A stretch of 64,000 nt of DNA from Chelonoidis abingdonii (lineage: Eukaryota; Chordata; Testudines; Testudinidae), in the NCBI RefSeq assembly GCF_003597395.2, contig NC_133790.1:22854215-22918214 (forward strand), in the 5' to 3' direction. Numbering within the stretch: position 1 is the first letter of the stretch; every line of letters starts with the position of its first letter. A program made the translations under genes and the position numbers. Below are positions 36,301-50,800 of the stretch, piece by piece. The notes under the pieces were generated by a model. It was given only the letters and a program-made list of their open reading frames with translations. It had not been told where the DNA came from and did no database searches.

Positions 36301-38363
36301 CACCGTTTCTCGGAGTACTACGCGCTCATCATAGGGGGTCGGGGGTTGCCCATCTATCACTGGACGTAGAGCGCGGGCTGTTTGTTTCAGTGTTACAAGG
36401 AGTGAATGAGTCTTGAAAAATCACCAAGAAATGTGTGTCATTTCTGGATAGCCTTGTTGTGCTAACCAGGGTCTCCGACCAATCTGGAATGGGTCTTTCG
36501 GCCCTCAGTTCCCAAAGCACTACCCGGGCCTTAGGATCATAGAATAGCAGGGTTGGAAGAGACCTCAGAGGTCATCTAGTCCAAATCCCCTGCTCGAAGC
36601 AGGACCAATCCCTAGTTTTGTTTTGTTTTTAAAACCCTAGTTCCCTAAATAGCCCCCCTCAAGGATTAAGCTCACAATCCCCCCCCTCCCCCCTAGTTTA
36701 AGAGATTAAAGTGCAGTCCCTTTGCTTGTGGCAGTTTTTCCGTTCTAGCGTCCCCTGCAGCCCGTTGTTGTACCCATCCTCCTGACTGGAGGTGAATGGC
36801 TGTCCAGTAATAAGGTTTAGGAAAAATCAGCATAAACCCTCGCTATATCTAGTCTACAGCCTTTCATTCTGTGGGTACATAGCCAGCAAATATCTATAGC
36901 TAGTTCTGGAAAACCTGACGTTTTGCTTCACTATAAGCTACTTGGAACCTCAGGTTCTGTAAACCAGAATTTCTGAAATATTATCTAATGTTCAAGTGTG
37001 CAATGAAAGATCAACTGTTCTAATGAGCTGTTTTATGTGTCCAGTGAAATATCTCAATGCCTATACAGGCATAGTTCTCTTGCGTTGCCGAAAGGACTTC
37101 TACAGGCTCCTATGGTCAGCGCTTCCCTTTATCACTTACTTAGAGAACAGGAACCAGCGTTATTCCTGTTTCTTCCACACACTACATGTTGGAGGTAAGG
37201 TTTTCAGTCGCTTTTCTTTTGTGACCTGTGGTATGTCTTATTAATTCCTCCTAGTGCAGCAACATCTCAGAACTTTGAGATCTTCAATTTATTACTCTTG
37301 TAATGATTAGGAGGGAAGAGCCCTCAGTTATTTAATATTTTTCCAGGTATATGACAGATGAAGCCCATGTAATGCCTCACTGAGGCTAGTATAAACTCAC
37401 TTTTAATGGCTTTCAATAGGTTATCCAAAAGCTAAGACATTATTCATTCTGCTATGGACTCTACAAGCTCTGCTGTTCTTTCCATTATGCTGAGTTAGTC
37501 ACTCATCTGTTCTTCATTATACTGCTACTGCTTTAAAAGCAAAAGCCCTCCTACTTTGTAGGTGTAACTTTCTTCTCCCAACTTCACTACTTAGAGCCAA
37601 GAGCTGGCCACCCCCTCACAATTTGGTAATCTGCCATCAGGGAGCTGTTATGATCAAATCTCAAGTGGAGCAAATAAGCAACTGAGTCTCTGTCAAGAAG
37701 TTTCAAACAGGGAGGGAAGGCTGGAGGGATAGCAAGAGTTTTTTCCTTGTTATTCAGCACTATTGCAGTAGCTGATTAATATTATAGCCTGTGATGTTCT
37801 TGCTCTTGATCCACTACATTCCTACTTCCTGCATGAGTAGGGAGAATATAGCATAGCAGCATTAAAATGGACTCTTGCCCTGCTCTGTTGCATCAGCCCT
37901 CTGCTAACATACAGAACTTGTGCACTTGTTTCTCCAACAGGGACAATAAGAACATGTCAGAAGTTCCTTGTTCAGTACAATAGGAAACAGCTGCTGCTAT
38001 TATTGCACAACTGCACCAGTGAAGGTAAGCAGCTGCTCCATTCATACTTTCTAAAAGGGGCTCTGTTACACATAGACTTTGTTACATTGTATGATGCATT
38101 TGTTTCATTTCTCTCCTGTCAGTCTGGTTATTTGTTAGAGCTGGGCTCCTCAGTTGGTCAGTATAGCTAAGTGAACTACTTGTACTTCCCTCTATGTGAA
38201 GGCATGTTGAATAGTGACATTTTTCACTGTGCACCTAACCCTCATTGTTGCAGAGGAAAGACAGTCCATCCAGAAGTCACTGTTAAGCTGTTGCCTTAAG
38301 GAAGTGGAGGAGGAGCAGTCTCAAAGTGGGGATGAAGAAGATGACTGTGCAGAGACCGACTGA
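36001..38363 (+). CDS. POP5: POP5, ribonuclease P/MRP protein subunit (complete, five exons)
   Basis: POP5 is a small protein subunit of RNase P, which trims the 5' ends of precursor tRNAs, and of RNase MRP, which processes rRNA; both act in the nucleus and nucleolus. Coding exons are 36001-36020, 36095-36237, 37045-37194, 37941-38024 and 38254-38363, all with GT-AG introns and matching phases. They give 168 residues, close to the human length of about 163. The start MVRFKHRYLLCEIVS and the exon 3 segment YLNAYTGIVLLRCRKDFYRL, then LHVGGTIRTCQKFLVQYN across the exon 3-4 join, are highly conserved POP5 sequence. The C-terminus is acidic (EEEQ, DEEDD), as in other vertebrates. POP5 lies tail to tail with RNF10, as in human. 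Start choice is firm: first ATG, conserved N-terminus. Confidence 0.97.
36536..36615 (-). mobile_element. CR1 3'-end fragment in POP5 intron 2
   Basis: GGTTGGAAGAGACCTCAGAG followed by GTCATCTAGTCCAAATCCCC is the reverse complement of the CR1 3' region. It is short, and the poly(T)-rich sequence after it is not part of the family. Confidence 0.75.
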
Positions 38364-38512
38364 ACATAAACCTAAAACTAGTGCGGTGCCTCCTGTGAGA
38401 CAAGCAGATAACTTGCAGTTAAAAGAGAGCCTGGGCTTTTTGCCCTATGCTGAGCAGATAAGGATCAAGGCATTTTGTTCCCCACTTTTTTAAACATATT
38501 TGATTTTTTGGC

Positions 38513-38518
38513 AATAAA
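38513..38518 (+). terminator. POP5: POP5 polyadenylation signal
   Basis: AATAAA lies 150 bp after the stop codon and is followed by a T-rich stretch; cleavage would be at about 38530-38540. Confidence 0.75.
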
Positions 38519-38539
38519 GCAAAGGGTAAAATGTTGCTT

Positions 38540-39555
38540 TCTTGTAAAATCACTGTGCAGCAGTCTTAAACTCAACTACAGCACTCTTTAGTTACTCTGT
38601 TTAAGCAGAAAGTCTGAATCTCTTCCAGCCAAGAGGCGGAAATGGAGTGGCTGGATTTTTAATGGGAAGGGAGGCATAAGCAAGCTCTTATCAAAAGGAT
38701 TTATTTGATGGATAGAGCAGGTGTCTTTTTATATAAACAGGTCCAAGGACTTCACTAAGTTAACCTCCAACTACATCCAGCTATGGGAATCATATCCTAA
38801 TACTGGATCAGGCTTGCTTTTCTATAGCAGAAGAGATGAAACTGGCTTAGTATGCCATCTTTGAGGATGGTTAAATATAGTGCCTTGCTTGTGTAGTCTG
38901 TGTTTTAACTGTCAAAGACTCAGTTTGACTAAGTGCTCTACTACCCTCAGCAAAACATTAATACCTACCTCTTGGTTTTGATTGAAGTGTGCTTATAGTG
39001 TATTAATTCACACTGAGGAAAGGTGCACCATTGCTGGTAGAAGAATGTGAGGGCCCCCTTCCAAAAGTGTTGCCACCCCCCCCACTTATCTGTGGAATCA
39101 TAACATTAGTAAAGTTTAGACTGCAGAATACCTAGTGTAGCAGGCATTACAAATCAAGCTTAAGATATTCATAGGAGTCAGGAAAGAATAGGAGTTGGTG
39201 TAAAGTTTTATACTGATTCCCTCCCCTCCCCCCCCCATTTTCCCATCATTGAACTAATTCAGCTCCTCACATAGAAGAGGTATAGACAAGGCTTTGGGGA
39301 GCTGCCAGCACCTTCTCTAAACCAAAACTACTCCATGCAGCCTGACTATTGAAGTTGCTCTTGGCTGCAAGAGCAAGTAGTAGGATGTTTTCAATTGAGT
39401 CCTAGTGTAAACAAAGCAGTCTGCCCTATGTCAGATGGAGACATACCTAGTTTGTGTTAAATAACATGGATTGTAAAGGAAGGGGTAGGTTGGACAGTGG
39501 CTGCTTTAGGAAGGCCTGAAAGGTTTATAGAAAAGTTTTTTTAGTCCCATCTCAA
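38540..39555. other. Intergenic, POP5-RNF10 tail-to-tail spacer
   Basis: No gene or named repeat was recognised between the POP5 poly(A) site and the CR1 fragment. Confidence 0.5.
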
Positions 39556-39559
39556 AAAA

Positions 39560-40132
39560 AAAAATTGGCATTAGAAAAAGGTTCAGAAAAGGGCAACAAA
39601 ATTTAGGGGGGTATGGAACAGCTTCTATATGAGGAGAGATTAACAATTAGGGCACTTTTCAGCTTAGGAAAGAGATGATTAAGGGAAGATATGATAGAGG
39701 CCTATAACATAATGACTGATGAGAAAATAAGGGAGTGTTATTTACACTCTAACAAGAACTAAGGGGCTACCAAAATGGTTTTTAAAGCTGCTACCTATTA
39801 ATTTTAAGTATTCCTGCACATAACACCTAGTCAACCTGTGGAACTCTTTGCCAGAGGATGTCATGAAGGCCAAGCCTATAACAGGGTTAAAAAAATTAGA
39901 TATCCTCCACGAATGTATGTCCATCAATGGCTGTTAGCTATGATGGGCAGGGATGATAGCCCTAGCATCTGTTTGCAAGAAGCTGGGAATGGGCAATAGG
40001 GGATGAATCACTTGGTTACCTGTTCTGCTCATGCCCTCTGAGGGCATGTCACATTGGCTACTGTCAGAAGATAGGATAGGGGGCTAAATGGGCTTTTGGT
40101 CTGACCTAGTATGACCATTCTTATGGTGTTAG
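39560..40132 (+). mobile_element. CR1 LINE 3' fragment
   Basis: Plus-strand CR1 3' sequence: GGTTCAGAAAAGGGCAACAA, a GGAACTCTTTGCCAGAGGAT region, GCTGGGAATGGGCAATAGGG and the ending GGTCTGACCTAGTATGACCA. It continues further 3' than the related copy at 6575-7096. Small deletions are present. Confidence 0.85.
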
Positions 40133-41742
40133 GAAAAACAGTCTGGCAGAGGGATATTATGATACCAAGGAAGAACTAAGGTGGCAGGGTGTAATTCTTA
40201 GACTCTTGATAAGGTGCCAGACCTCCTCTCTAGCATGTTAATCCAATATCTTCCTCTTTTTGTAGGGCAAGAAAGCTCACTGCATAGTAAGTCCTTCAGC
40301 ATAGCCACATGAAAAAAGGTAGGACACTTTGGTATTCATGATAATTAAGGAACTTAAAGCTGCTGTTCTATAAAGATGACCTGCAAGCTAAAAGGCACAA
40401 CTACATTCTTTCCCTTTACAGGCAGTTGGTAAAGGGAGGGTGGGGGCGGGGGGGGGAGAAGGATCTTTCAGGTAGTGGCTGTTCAGCTTAAACTGCTGAA
40501 ATTAAACCTTTCTAAAATCAAGCCTTAACACATGGGGTAGAGTACAGAAGAGGAAGGACTCCTGCCCCTCCCCCCACACTATAATTTCAATTGTGCATAT
40601 GATTTATTGCAACTGTTTGCCTTTGCTAGTACATTACACCTACTGTTCATTTTATTTAATGAAAATCCACACCAATTAATGCATTAGCTTCAAATTAAAC
40701 CACAGGCAGTGCAGAATTAGACTGCTCCAATAAAAAAGTGGGGCAGGGGGGAGAGAAGAGAGAAAAAAGGTTTATAGTAAGATGAGTCTAGTACAATCCA
40801 ACTTGCATCCCTGTACGAAACAGAGTGAGACCCCTGTTCCCCCCAGGACAGGACAGCCTGGCTCCTTGCTATGGGGTTAATAATTCTGTAGATTTTAGAT
40901 ATCACTTATTCATCTGATCTCAAAAAACCCACCCAGCATAGTTTTAGACTCTAGGGTAGAATGTTTGCTCCAGGTCATGGAGGCAAAGATTCTCTTTAAT
41001 CTATGCTGGCTAAAATATCAGTCTTATTACTACATCCATGTTAACATAGTAACATAACTGCTTTATAATAAGTCATTCCCTGACATTCATTCTGAAATAC
41101 AGAGAGTCCTGCATGTATTGTAATTTGAGCTTGGTAATGAGGATCTACTTTATTCCCACTCTAGATCTAATCCTTAGGCACCAGGAAGAGTTAGTTACTG
41201 CTATTCCTGTCATTTTAAAAAGTAAGAACCCTCCTTCCTGCTATGATCTAGAAACAAGAACCTCTTCAGTACTGCTTGTTTCCAGTGGAAGCAACTGCAC
41301 TTGCTAAGAAACAGGATTTTGCTTTACAGCAAGCTGCACCTACTGCTAGATCTTGTGTACTGTCTCCTCACTATATATATACACACACACACACACAGCA
41401 CGAGAGTAGAGCTTCTCTGCCTTTTCAGTGACACCATACCACAAAAAACTGGCAGTGACACAGACAGCAGTAACACACATTCAAACTGCTGATGGGCTAA
41501 AAGAGCCAACTTGGCACAGACTGGAAACCTTGGCTAAAGGTTGCCACGTTTCAGTTTCTCTCAATACTTTGATTTTGTATAAACCAATTGAAGGTGCTGG
41601 GAAAAAAAAAAAGTGGATATCTATAGTTCCCCCCTCAGGCCTAGAAACATGGATTTAGTCTGTTCAAGCTTAAATACTTAAACTATAGCAGCAAAACAAA
41701 AAGCAAATGAAAACCAGGAGACAACTTTCTTGGACAGCAGCA
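40133..41742. other. RNF10: RNF10 3' UTR candidate and flank
   Basis: Downstream of the RNF10 stop on the minus strand. Possible poly(A) signals (TTTATT on the plus strand, AATAAA on the minus) lie at 41149-41154, 40651-40656 and 40603-40608. I cannot decide which is used. A (TA)n(CA)n microsatellite is present at about 41370-41398. Confidence 0.4.
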
Positions 41743-41819
41743 TCACTTTGTGTGGACAACTGAGGTGCTAAATAGCAGCTTCTGCTTCTGTTTCTTTCTT
41801 TTCTTGCCTCCCTTTTCTT
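41743..41819 (-). CDS. RNF10: RNF10 last coding exon
   Basis: It encodes [20 protein letters not shown] and then VVHTK and a TGA stop. The lysine-rich block and the final VVHTK match vertebrate RNF10. The splice acceptor reads TTTACAG. Confidence 0.95.
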
Positions 41820-44800
41820 CTGTAAAGAGAAAGATTTATAAAAAAATACTTTTGGCTTAGACTAAGCCATATTTTCCCCCCAGCTACACTGATCTTCCCA
41901 TTTCATGCTTAATAGGCTGAGGAAGAGGGTTAGTTTCAATGTAGGTACCTAGGACCTTGTTTTCTATTGCTGAGGAATTTTTCCCACCCAAGGCTATAGA
42001 ATTTTAGGACTTCTTAAAAAACTACAGTACTAGCCCTTATGGCAGCTACAGAGGAAGCTGTCCAAAGGTGAAACACATACAATCTGATGGGTTGTTTTCT
42101 GGATCTCTAGAGTTTTAAATAGTCAAGCAGTATGAACTGTTATTGCTGTCATTTTAGTAGCTCTGAACTAACATACTTATCCATCACACTGCTGCATGCA
42201 GGCAGATATTGGGTAGCAAGTGAGAGTAGCTTACCTCCAAAGAAGGGGTCACTTTAACCCCATTCATAAAGATTAGAAATAAAAATTACATTTTTCCCAC
42301 TGCCAGAAACAGTTCTACAACTGTTGTGTCGTCAATATGGAGTCTACAATACATTGCAACTTTCATGGAAGCGTGAAACTGAGCATAAGAACAAGGACTA
42401 GTGTATCAATCGATGCCCATTCATTTAAATCAAAGTGTCTAGATATGAATTAGTTTAGTATATGACTACAATTGGCTGCAGAATTCATCACTGTAGTGCC
42501 AGAGGCACAAAAAAAAAATTGGGGTGAGCTAGTTCCACTTTACCACAGAACACCAATCCTTGCACATAGGGAGAAGCCAGCAGAAGCTGGTGCATGATGA
42601 CTACCCAAGAGACAATTGTGTGCTGTGCCTCTAAGGTCCAAGACAGGTGCAGTCCAGGGAGAGAGGGGGCAAAGGTGGTTTTAAGCCACTTCTGTGCCTA
42701 TGAGATTCTGGGCTTGTTGGAGGCTGGTGCAACTCTCACTGTAACTTAGAGCAGCTCTGTGTTAAAGTGGCCTCTGAGCAGCTCCACAACCTGAAACTGT
42801 TCAGAATGGTTCTAGTATTGGATGTTACAGTTTCATCCCCAACATAATACACTACTACACCAGGACTTACGCAGGACCTCATAAGCCTTATGCAGTGCTA
42901 GCACTGGGGGAAACTTGCCCAGCCAGTGATGGGGCTTTTATAGCCCCTGTACACTGGGAAGGACTCCCCGCAGGGTCAGGGAGCTCTGCATGTTAGACTT
43001 TAGGTAACAGGCTGCTTTGTTCTTACCAGAGAGGGGGTCAGATGTGGATGGTTTGTCCAACTTCAGGAAGGCTGCCTCAATAGCTTGGCTAAAGGAATTC
43101 TGGAAGCTGGGCACAGGCATACGGTCAGAGTTGTCACTCTCTCCATCACTATCCACTGGAACAAGAGGTGCCAGGGTATTCTGATCTGGAAGAAAGGAAA
43201 GGAGATTTCTAGAAAGGCCACAGATGATGGAAAGGTTGTGTTGCTGAGGTTGTACAAGAGCGCTTTTATTCAGGAGCCATTACACCTGAAAATCACTGAA
43301 GGCAGGGTTTCCTTACCTCTTGAGTTTGAGGCAGCTTTGGGCCACATTTCTGGCTTTGCTTTTCCAACTCTCAACATCTACCAAGGGAGGGGGAAAAAAG
43401 CATACATAAGAAAGCAGACCAAGGCCTATCAGCCAGCATCCCCTCCCACACCCCCAGAAGTTAAGGAAATCCAGGCCGTTTGTACAATAGAACTTTCAAG
43501 CCAGAAAACAGAACATTGCCCAGTATTATGGGTCTTTTACTAATTATCATCACTGATTAACTGAAGAGCGGAGGGACCATCCCATCTTAGCAGCCGCTAG
43601 GACTGCTTGGAGGTCTTAAATTTCAGACTAGTGAGGAAACAGCAAGTAGGATAGTCAGCTGGGCGTTCTGTTCCACATGCAACTTTAAGGGAAGAGGATT
43701 TACCTGGGCAAAGGAGGGTAAGGGAGACTCTTCTTCCAGGCTTCCGATACAGAGTGATGGGCTAGCCAGGCTGACAGCAGTTGACAATGGAGTTGAGACA
43801 GACTCTGCAGAGACAAGATTCAGTCAGTTAACAGGAAAGCTAATTACATGAGCAAAATCCCACATTTGTGCAACAGAGGAAAAAGAAGCTAGTGCCAGCC
43901 AAGTCAAACAATGCATTATAATAGTCCATAATTTTCAGCTTTCATCTCAACATACCTTGTAGCTATTTCAGTTTCCCCCTCTGCTATTTAGCCTCTTATA
44001 CAGATTGTCCCAAGATGTTTTTGTACAGGGACACTTACTAGAGAGCAAGTGACCAAGAACTGTCTCTGAATGCTGGAAAGGAGACCCCAAGATGAGCTAT
44101 ACCTACGGTGGTGGAGTCATTGACTTGATCCTTCTCTGGACTAAGATGGGAAAACATATCCTATATTCAGTGCTAAGGGTAGCATGGTTCAGGTTACAGT
44201 ACACAAGACAAATAAATGGTGGTTCACCCAAGGCAGAATTGTACAGTTACTTACAAACCTTCCCAGCTCCCCTTTGGAGTGGGGGTCCATTTCTTGGAGC
44301 AGCTATTCCTTTTCCTACAATACAAGGCTTCTTGTAAGTGGTGGCTGCAATGCAATGCTCAGACCCAGGATATGGACAAGACATAACAGAAGATAGGGCA
44401 ACAACACTTACGAAGATCTATAATTTAGTCCTATTTCTGGATGTTGAACTTTTGGATTTCACCACTAATACCCAAGGGTTCTGTGGCCAGCAATGAAAGT
44501 CTAGCTTTGTGTTCTGAGACAAAGCCTGAGGGAGGGACTGCAGTCAATCAATCTATGCATTCTTCCAACTGTTCACCTGTGAGAGAGACAGAGCTTCTGC
44601 CAAGAAGGGACAAAGAGCAGCTCTGGTTATCACTGCTGATGAGTTCTCCTGAGCAAGTGCTGAAGGCAGGAAACTGCTGCAGGTTTTCTAAAGCAATATG
44701 GACCTCAGGATCTAGAGAGAAAGCCAGAAAAAGGTTTTAATAAGAACATTGCTTAATATAGAGTAATTGGTCACAGGTGTGCAAGTGTTGAGTTGTTTCA

Positions 44801-47800
44801 GGGGCTTTGGGAGTAGTCTCTTCCTTGAAGGGAACATAATACTGCCACCTTGAGAAAAAAACCAAATAGAAGCCTTGCTGCTGAGTAGAGGTAATCCCTA
44901 TGCAGGTGTTTGCTTCTCCTTCACCTTTCCAGTTGAAGGGATTAGTTTGGATTCAGAGACAGAATCCTAGGAGTTACATTAAGACAGTATATCCTTTCCA
45001 TGGCAAGCCCCCACCATGTTCTTCAGCTTCAATGTTAGTTGTGCAGTTTCTGTTAAACACTTATTTGACCAGCTAGCACAACTTGTCTCACCATATAAGG
45101 AAAGGGTGCTAGAGTGCTACAGCAAGCCCAGTTTATGGCAAGGTTACAAATGAATACCTAATCAATCATGGCAGGCCCCCCAACCTTCACCCCAATGTAT
45201 TAACCCCTAATCTGCAAACCTCACCCCTTCCCAGGATTTGAAGAGACATAGAAACCCACCAGTTGTGGGTAAGTGAGACTTACACTTGCCCTGCTTCTTA
45301 TTCTCCTCCATCTCAATTCTGCGTTCCCGACGCCGCTCATCACGAGCTTTTTTCTGCCGCAGGCGTTTCCTCTTTTCAATGTCATCTAAGTGTAACAAGT
45401 CATAGGAAGCCAGGTAAAAGCTAATACTTGGTAACGCTTTTTCCAGTTCTGGAGCACTATTACTAGTTGATCATTAACTTACCCATAAGCCAGTTAGTGC
45501 AGTGTCCCACCCTAGTCCATACTCTTCTCTCCCAAACCATTTGTCTAATCCACACAAATCAAAACCTCACTTGTTGCAGACAAGTCAGGATTTCCTTAAC
45601 CTCAGCAGGGCAATTCCTAATTCTAGCTAGGATCATCATGAACTAGTGTGACTGCGCAGCAAGCCAGCCTTTTACATTCCTGTTATCTATTTGCCCTCCC
45701 ACAGCCACAGAAATAGACATCCCTTCTTCCGAACTCTTTATGGTTACAGGGCATCACCCATACTGGGAAAACGAACGAAAGTACTAACCAGAAAATGTCT
45801 CAAGGGTCTCCTTTGATATCACAGGTGGCTTCAGAGCCAGTTCACAGATGCTGAACTCGCAAGTGAGAGGCAAGTGACATAGGTAACGATGGCGCTGTCG
45901 CATATCCTGAAAGGAGAAAAGATATCAGGTATCTTGTTGCAGCAGAACTTGCAAGTCTTTCCCTTCGCAACCATCTGTGTCACCCACTTTTTAGGTGACA
46001 TTACTTTCACCCACTAAACACTTGAAATTCTAGGAACTTGTCTTGGAAATGGTTATGCCAAGTACTCCCCATTCATCTGTTCTCAGGAAGAGGAAACAGA
46101 AGCAACACCAACGAAACCAGTCAATTCAGGGGAATTGATATTAGACATTGCTGCTTCCAAAAGGTGCCTGAAGTGGATCCCAATCCTACCCCCAGCCTGG
46201 GAAAAAAGTGCTCAGCAAGTATTGGAAAGTGCTTGGTAATCACTAAGTTACCCTTCTCAGTAGTATCTTACCCACCATCAGCTCTCAACTGCCCTCCCTA
46301 AGAAAAAGGGCCATGATTGATAACACAAGGGAAAGCTACAGCAATTACCTCTGTCATAGAGTAGCCAGTTATCTCCACCACAGCTGCAGTGAGCTTCTCT
46401 GGACTGTTCTCCAGGCTGCCGTACTCACGAACAAGACAGCGAACATTCACAGGGTGAAGATACATACACTGTCCATCCTCCGCTACAAAGGAAGAAATTC
46501 ACTTGTCACTTCTCTACTTCCCACGCACCCTTAACTTCCCTGGAACTACTGATTTCTCAAAGCCATCCTCCTCCCCACAAAGTGTGAAACATTAATGGTA
46601 AGAAATGTTAGACTTTCTTCTGTGAAGTTCTGTTTCATAGAGGTTAATTAACAAGCTACAAATGCCTCCTCCAGGGTACTTTTTTTGGTGAACATTTACT
46701 TCTCTCTCCAGAAACAGACTCCATTCCACTAACCTTGATAGAAATAGTAAAAAGGAGAGCTGTTGCTCAAACGTCCACTGTTGGCTGTAACTTTAGATTC
46801 CTGGTAGTTACTTTCTGATGGACTAGTTTCTTTTGTAGCACACACATCTGGTACCACCTCAGTGTCCACCTCAGGTACCTCCTCCTCTTCTGCTTCCAGG
46901 GGAAGAGGAAAGGAGCTTCCAGAATCAGAGCAGGCTTCCACCATCTCTTCATCAAATGCAGAAAGATATTCCAGAACACACTGCTATAGCACAAACAGTG
47001 TAAAGTCAGTATCCAGCTCACATCATCCCATTCAGAAGAACTATAATCTCTGGTACACAAATGCTCTGAGAAGGATAGATATCCTCAGTGCCTGCTCACC
47101 TAACACTAGAATGATGAGGTGGAGTTAGATCCTAACCATGCTTGTCCTGGGGGAAGAAAAGGGGACCAAAAAACCCACCTCTCTCTCCTGGGAAGCTGCA
47201 GACTCCCTGGCCACAGAGGGCTCCATCAGGACCAATTCTTCTACAGCTGCTGTAGCTCCTGCGATGTCACTATCAGTACTCTGGTCCAGTGAAGTTAGAG
47301 CCCTCTCTCGATGCTACAGGCCACCCCAAAAAGAACACGTTTCAGTTTCTTATTTATTCCAGGAGACAGATGATAAAACATCAGTATTCCCTCCCCTTGT
47401 GTCTCAGACTGCCACAGATCAAGAAGCTCTCACCCAGTGGCCACTTCTATAATAGAGGGAGACACCAGCTTACTGAGAAAGGACCTCTGCAGGCCATCTG
47501 CCACATACTGGCTTTGAAACAAGCAATTGCCTGCAGGTTTAGTTAAAGAATCATTATCCCAAGAATTAGCTACTCCTGGCACAAAGAGAGCCTGGCTTCA
47601 CCGATGGTAAGCTTCTACAACTACCTCTACAGTTAAGACACTATTCAGAGGCTGGTGGTATTCCAGGTGGCAGAGTTTGGTCAGTAACAGTGATTGGGGT
47701 GCATGTAGTTCTTATTCCCTTTCAGTGTTTATACTGCTGCTTTTGATCAGCAGGTGTCACCAATATCAAACTACCTTACCAATATTCTGTGCCCCAAAGG

Positions 47801-50800
47801 AAGAATATTTGAGATTTTAACTATTTTCTTTCATTACTATTGCAGATACTGAATCACCACACATTTCCAAAAATAATTTCTATATTTAGATACTTAAAAA
47901 GGATTCTCATCTCACTCCCCCCTCCCCCCCAAAAAATCAAACCTGCTGTGGATACTTGGCCTCCATTAAAGACAATTGTCATCAAGTAACCATTAACATC
48001 CACCACAACTAGGGGTCCTCACCTTCAGTTCCTGGATGGCTGCCTCAATAAAGCAAGCCTCAGGGGTGTTCTTTTCCTCCTCGTACTGTTGTAGTAATGC
48101 TGTTTTCTCTTCCAGTATCACCCACTGCAGCACCTGCTCCCTGGATGCCAGCAGCAGCTTAGAGAATTGGCTGTGCTGCTCATCTGGCCAGGGAAAGAAT
48201 ATCAGTAAGACATCCTTTGCAGATACCCAGTGTGCAGCAAGCTCCAATTTCAAACTCTGCCATTCCTATTAAAATCTCATCTACTCTCTCATTGTGGGCA
48301 AGTCTACTAGGAAGACTAGATCTGCACATAAGCAATATTGGTGAGAAGTTACTATGATAGGAGATCAGTTTATTGTAAATCCCAATAGCAAGTTATGAAA
48401 TTAAATCTCCATAAATATTTAATAATTTCTGCACTAGATATTTGTTTTAGTGACTTGGTCACAAACACACACTGCACATTTAAAGAACACACAAAGGGCT
48501 TGTTTTTTTTTTAAAAAGGGATGGGCTTTGGTCTCTTTATGAAATAAGCAGTGCCTAGAAGGTATTTGCTGCCTTAACCCCCAGCAGCATCAGGAATAGC
48601 AAGTCTGATCTTCCCTCATTTTGATGGAGGGCCTCAGAGGATGCTGGCTCTCATTCTGAGGGTGGGGAACTCACTCTCAGTTTGGTATTAAACTTAAAGT
48701 TTAAACAGTTACAGAAACATTCTTTTGCTCTCTGTCCCAAATTAATAAAAGCAATTTCAGTGTTTGAAATCCCACATTAGAAACAAGCTTTTAAAAAGGA
48801 CAGTATGTATCTTCATTCCTTTAAATCCAATCCTCACCTCAATTTCATAGTGTCACTACAGGACAAAATTAAGATTTTCTTTCCCCCCCACCCTTGTCTG
48901 TGCATTTTGCATATCTTGCCATATTTGGATTTCTTTTAAGTGCAAGCTTAATGCTGAAATTTTCTGCATTTGCAATTATCCTGACACCAAGTCTTACAAT
49001 ATCCCTGTAGTGCTGTATGTTTTGTTTTCTACCCAAAGTTACTGATGCACACTCAAATCTTAACTTTTTAAATATCCAAGGCAAACATCTGAAATGAGTT
49101 CTATGTTCCAGGAGCCTATATTGGAAGACTGACCTTTAGAGGAAATACTGTAAACTTAGCTCTCTTATAGGATTGGTTGAAAGACCACAGATGAAAATAA
49201 CCCATAAAGCAGCAGGAATAATATGAAGAACCTCGTCACCAGTCACACAAGTTGTATCATTGTTGTATCCATTAGAGCTTTAAATGCATGGAGGGGATGG
49301 TATGATAGGATACATTTAATTGGCAAAATTAGGCAATGACTGTATAAATAACTATGAATTGGAAAAGGCAGAGAAGGGAAGACAAAAATTATGAGGCATA
49401 TGGAACAGCTCAGAAGGGAGGGATAGCTCAGTGGTTTGAGCATTGGCCTGCTAAACCCAGGGTTGTGAGTTGAATCCTTGAGGGGGCCATTTAGGGATCT
49501 GGGGCAAAAATCTGTCTAGGGATTGGTCCTGCTTTGAGCAGGGCTTTGGACTAGATGACCTCCTGAGGTCCCTTCCAACCCTGATATTCTATGATTTTAT
49601 GATCGAGCCCCAGATAGGTAATATAGTTTTCCCAGTTTCCCCCACTAGAAGATTCCACTGGTAGAATCATGCATATGCTGTTCCTACACACAGCATCTCC
49701 GAAATAATCTAGCATAAACTACAGAATAAATCAAATCTAAAATAATTCACTCTGCTACTGAGCCAAGGGGAGGGGAGGGGGACAAAACCAAACAAACAAG
49801 AACAGAGACCAACAAAAGGACATGAGCTCTGCAGTGATGCACTCATAGTTATGAGATACTGAATGTTGGCTTGTTCTGTACATTATTCTGGGATGGCAGG
49901 GCCTTGCAGCACAGAAACTAGAGAAGTATGTATGATGCAAGCTTATGGAAGGGAGTTATGGAGTAGGAGACTGCATGTTAGCCATTTAAGAGGTGGTAGT
50001 TAACTTGATCAGCATTTGAAAGCAACGTTTTGTAATCGGCCCAATATAAATGCACTAGAGTGAGGTTTTCCCATAGCAACCAGCTTCCCCATCCAAGTTT
50101 GTCATACATGCAGCTAACGTTCCAGGAGAGTCTTCATGAGTACCCACCTCCAAGATGAATGGGGTGCTCTACATTCATCCACTTGGATTTGGGCAACGCT
50201 ACTAAAACACTCTTCTCCCTTCGCATTAGCTGCATTGTAATGGTGTCCCCAACTGCATACTGGTGTGTTTCCATAGCAACAACACTGCAATACAGGAGCA
50301 GACTAAGTATCAAGAATTAACTTTACAGAAAGATGAAGGGATTTGAATTGCCTGCAAGTCTTACCTCTTGAGATCCTTCTTGTGAATAGACCCATAACAG
50401 ATGGGACATTTGCTCCAGGTTTTCTCACTCAAGGAGAGATAGTGCAGAATGCATGCCCAGCAGAAAATATGCCCACACCGGGTGATCTTGGCTGCAGTAG
50501 GTGGATACAGGCATATTGGGCAGGAGGGCACTTCATGGCTACAGATTCGCTGGATGGCCATAAGAGAAGCATAATACAAATAAATTACTAAAACTAGAGA
50601 TGAATTGAGATCTCTGTTCGGGAATTTGTTGCAAAGTTGGCCAAAAATATTTTTGCCCTCTAGAGAAAGAGACAAGACAGACTGGAACCTTTCCAAGAAA
50701 GCAGGGATAGTAGATTCCTTCAGTCACCAAGAAGTTGATCATATGGTTTCGCAGGAACAATGTTTTTAAAATGCGCATAGGGTAGTCGGTAGAGCCATTT

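Noticed and set aside
41370..41398. Microsatellite as a regulatory feature
   Set aside because: A short (TA)n(CA)n run in the flank of RNF10; nothing in the sequence supports a function.
49421..49490. Possible tRNA gene
   Set aside because: A- and B-box-like sequences are present, but the acceptor stem does not pair and a CR1-like tail follows, so it is a SINE.
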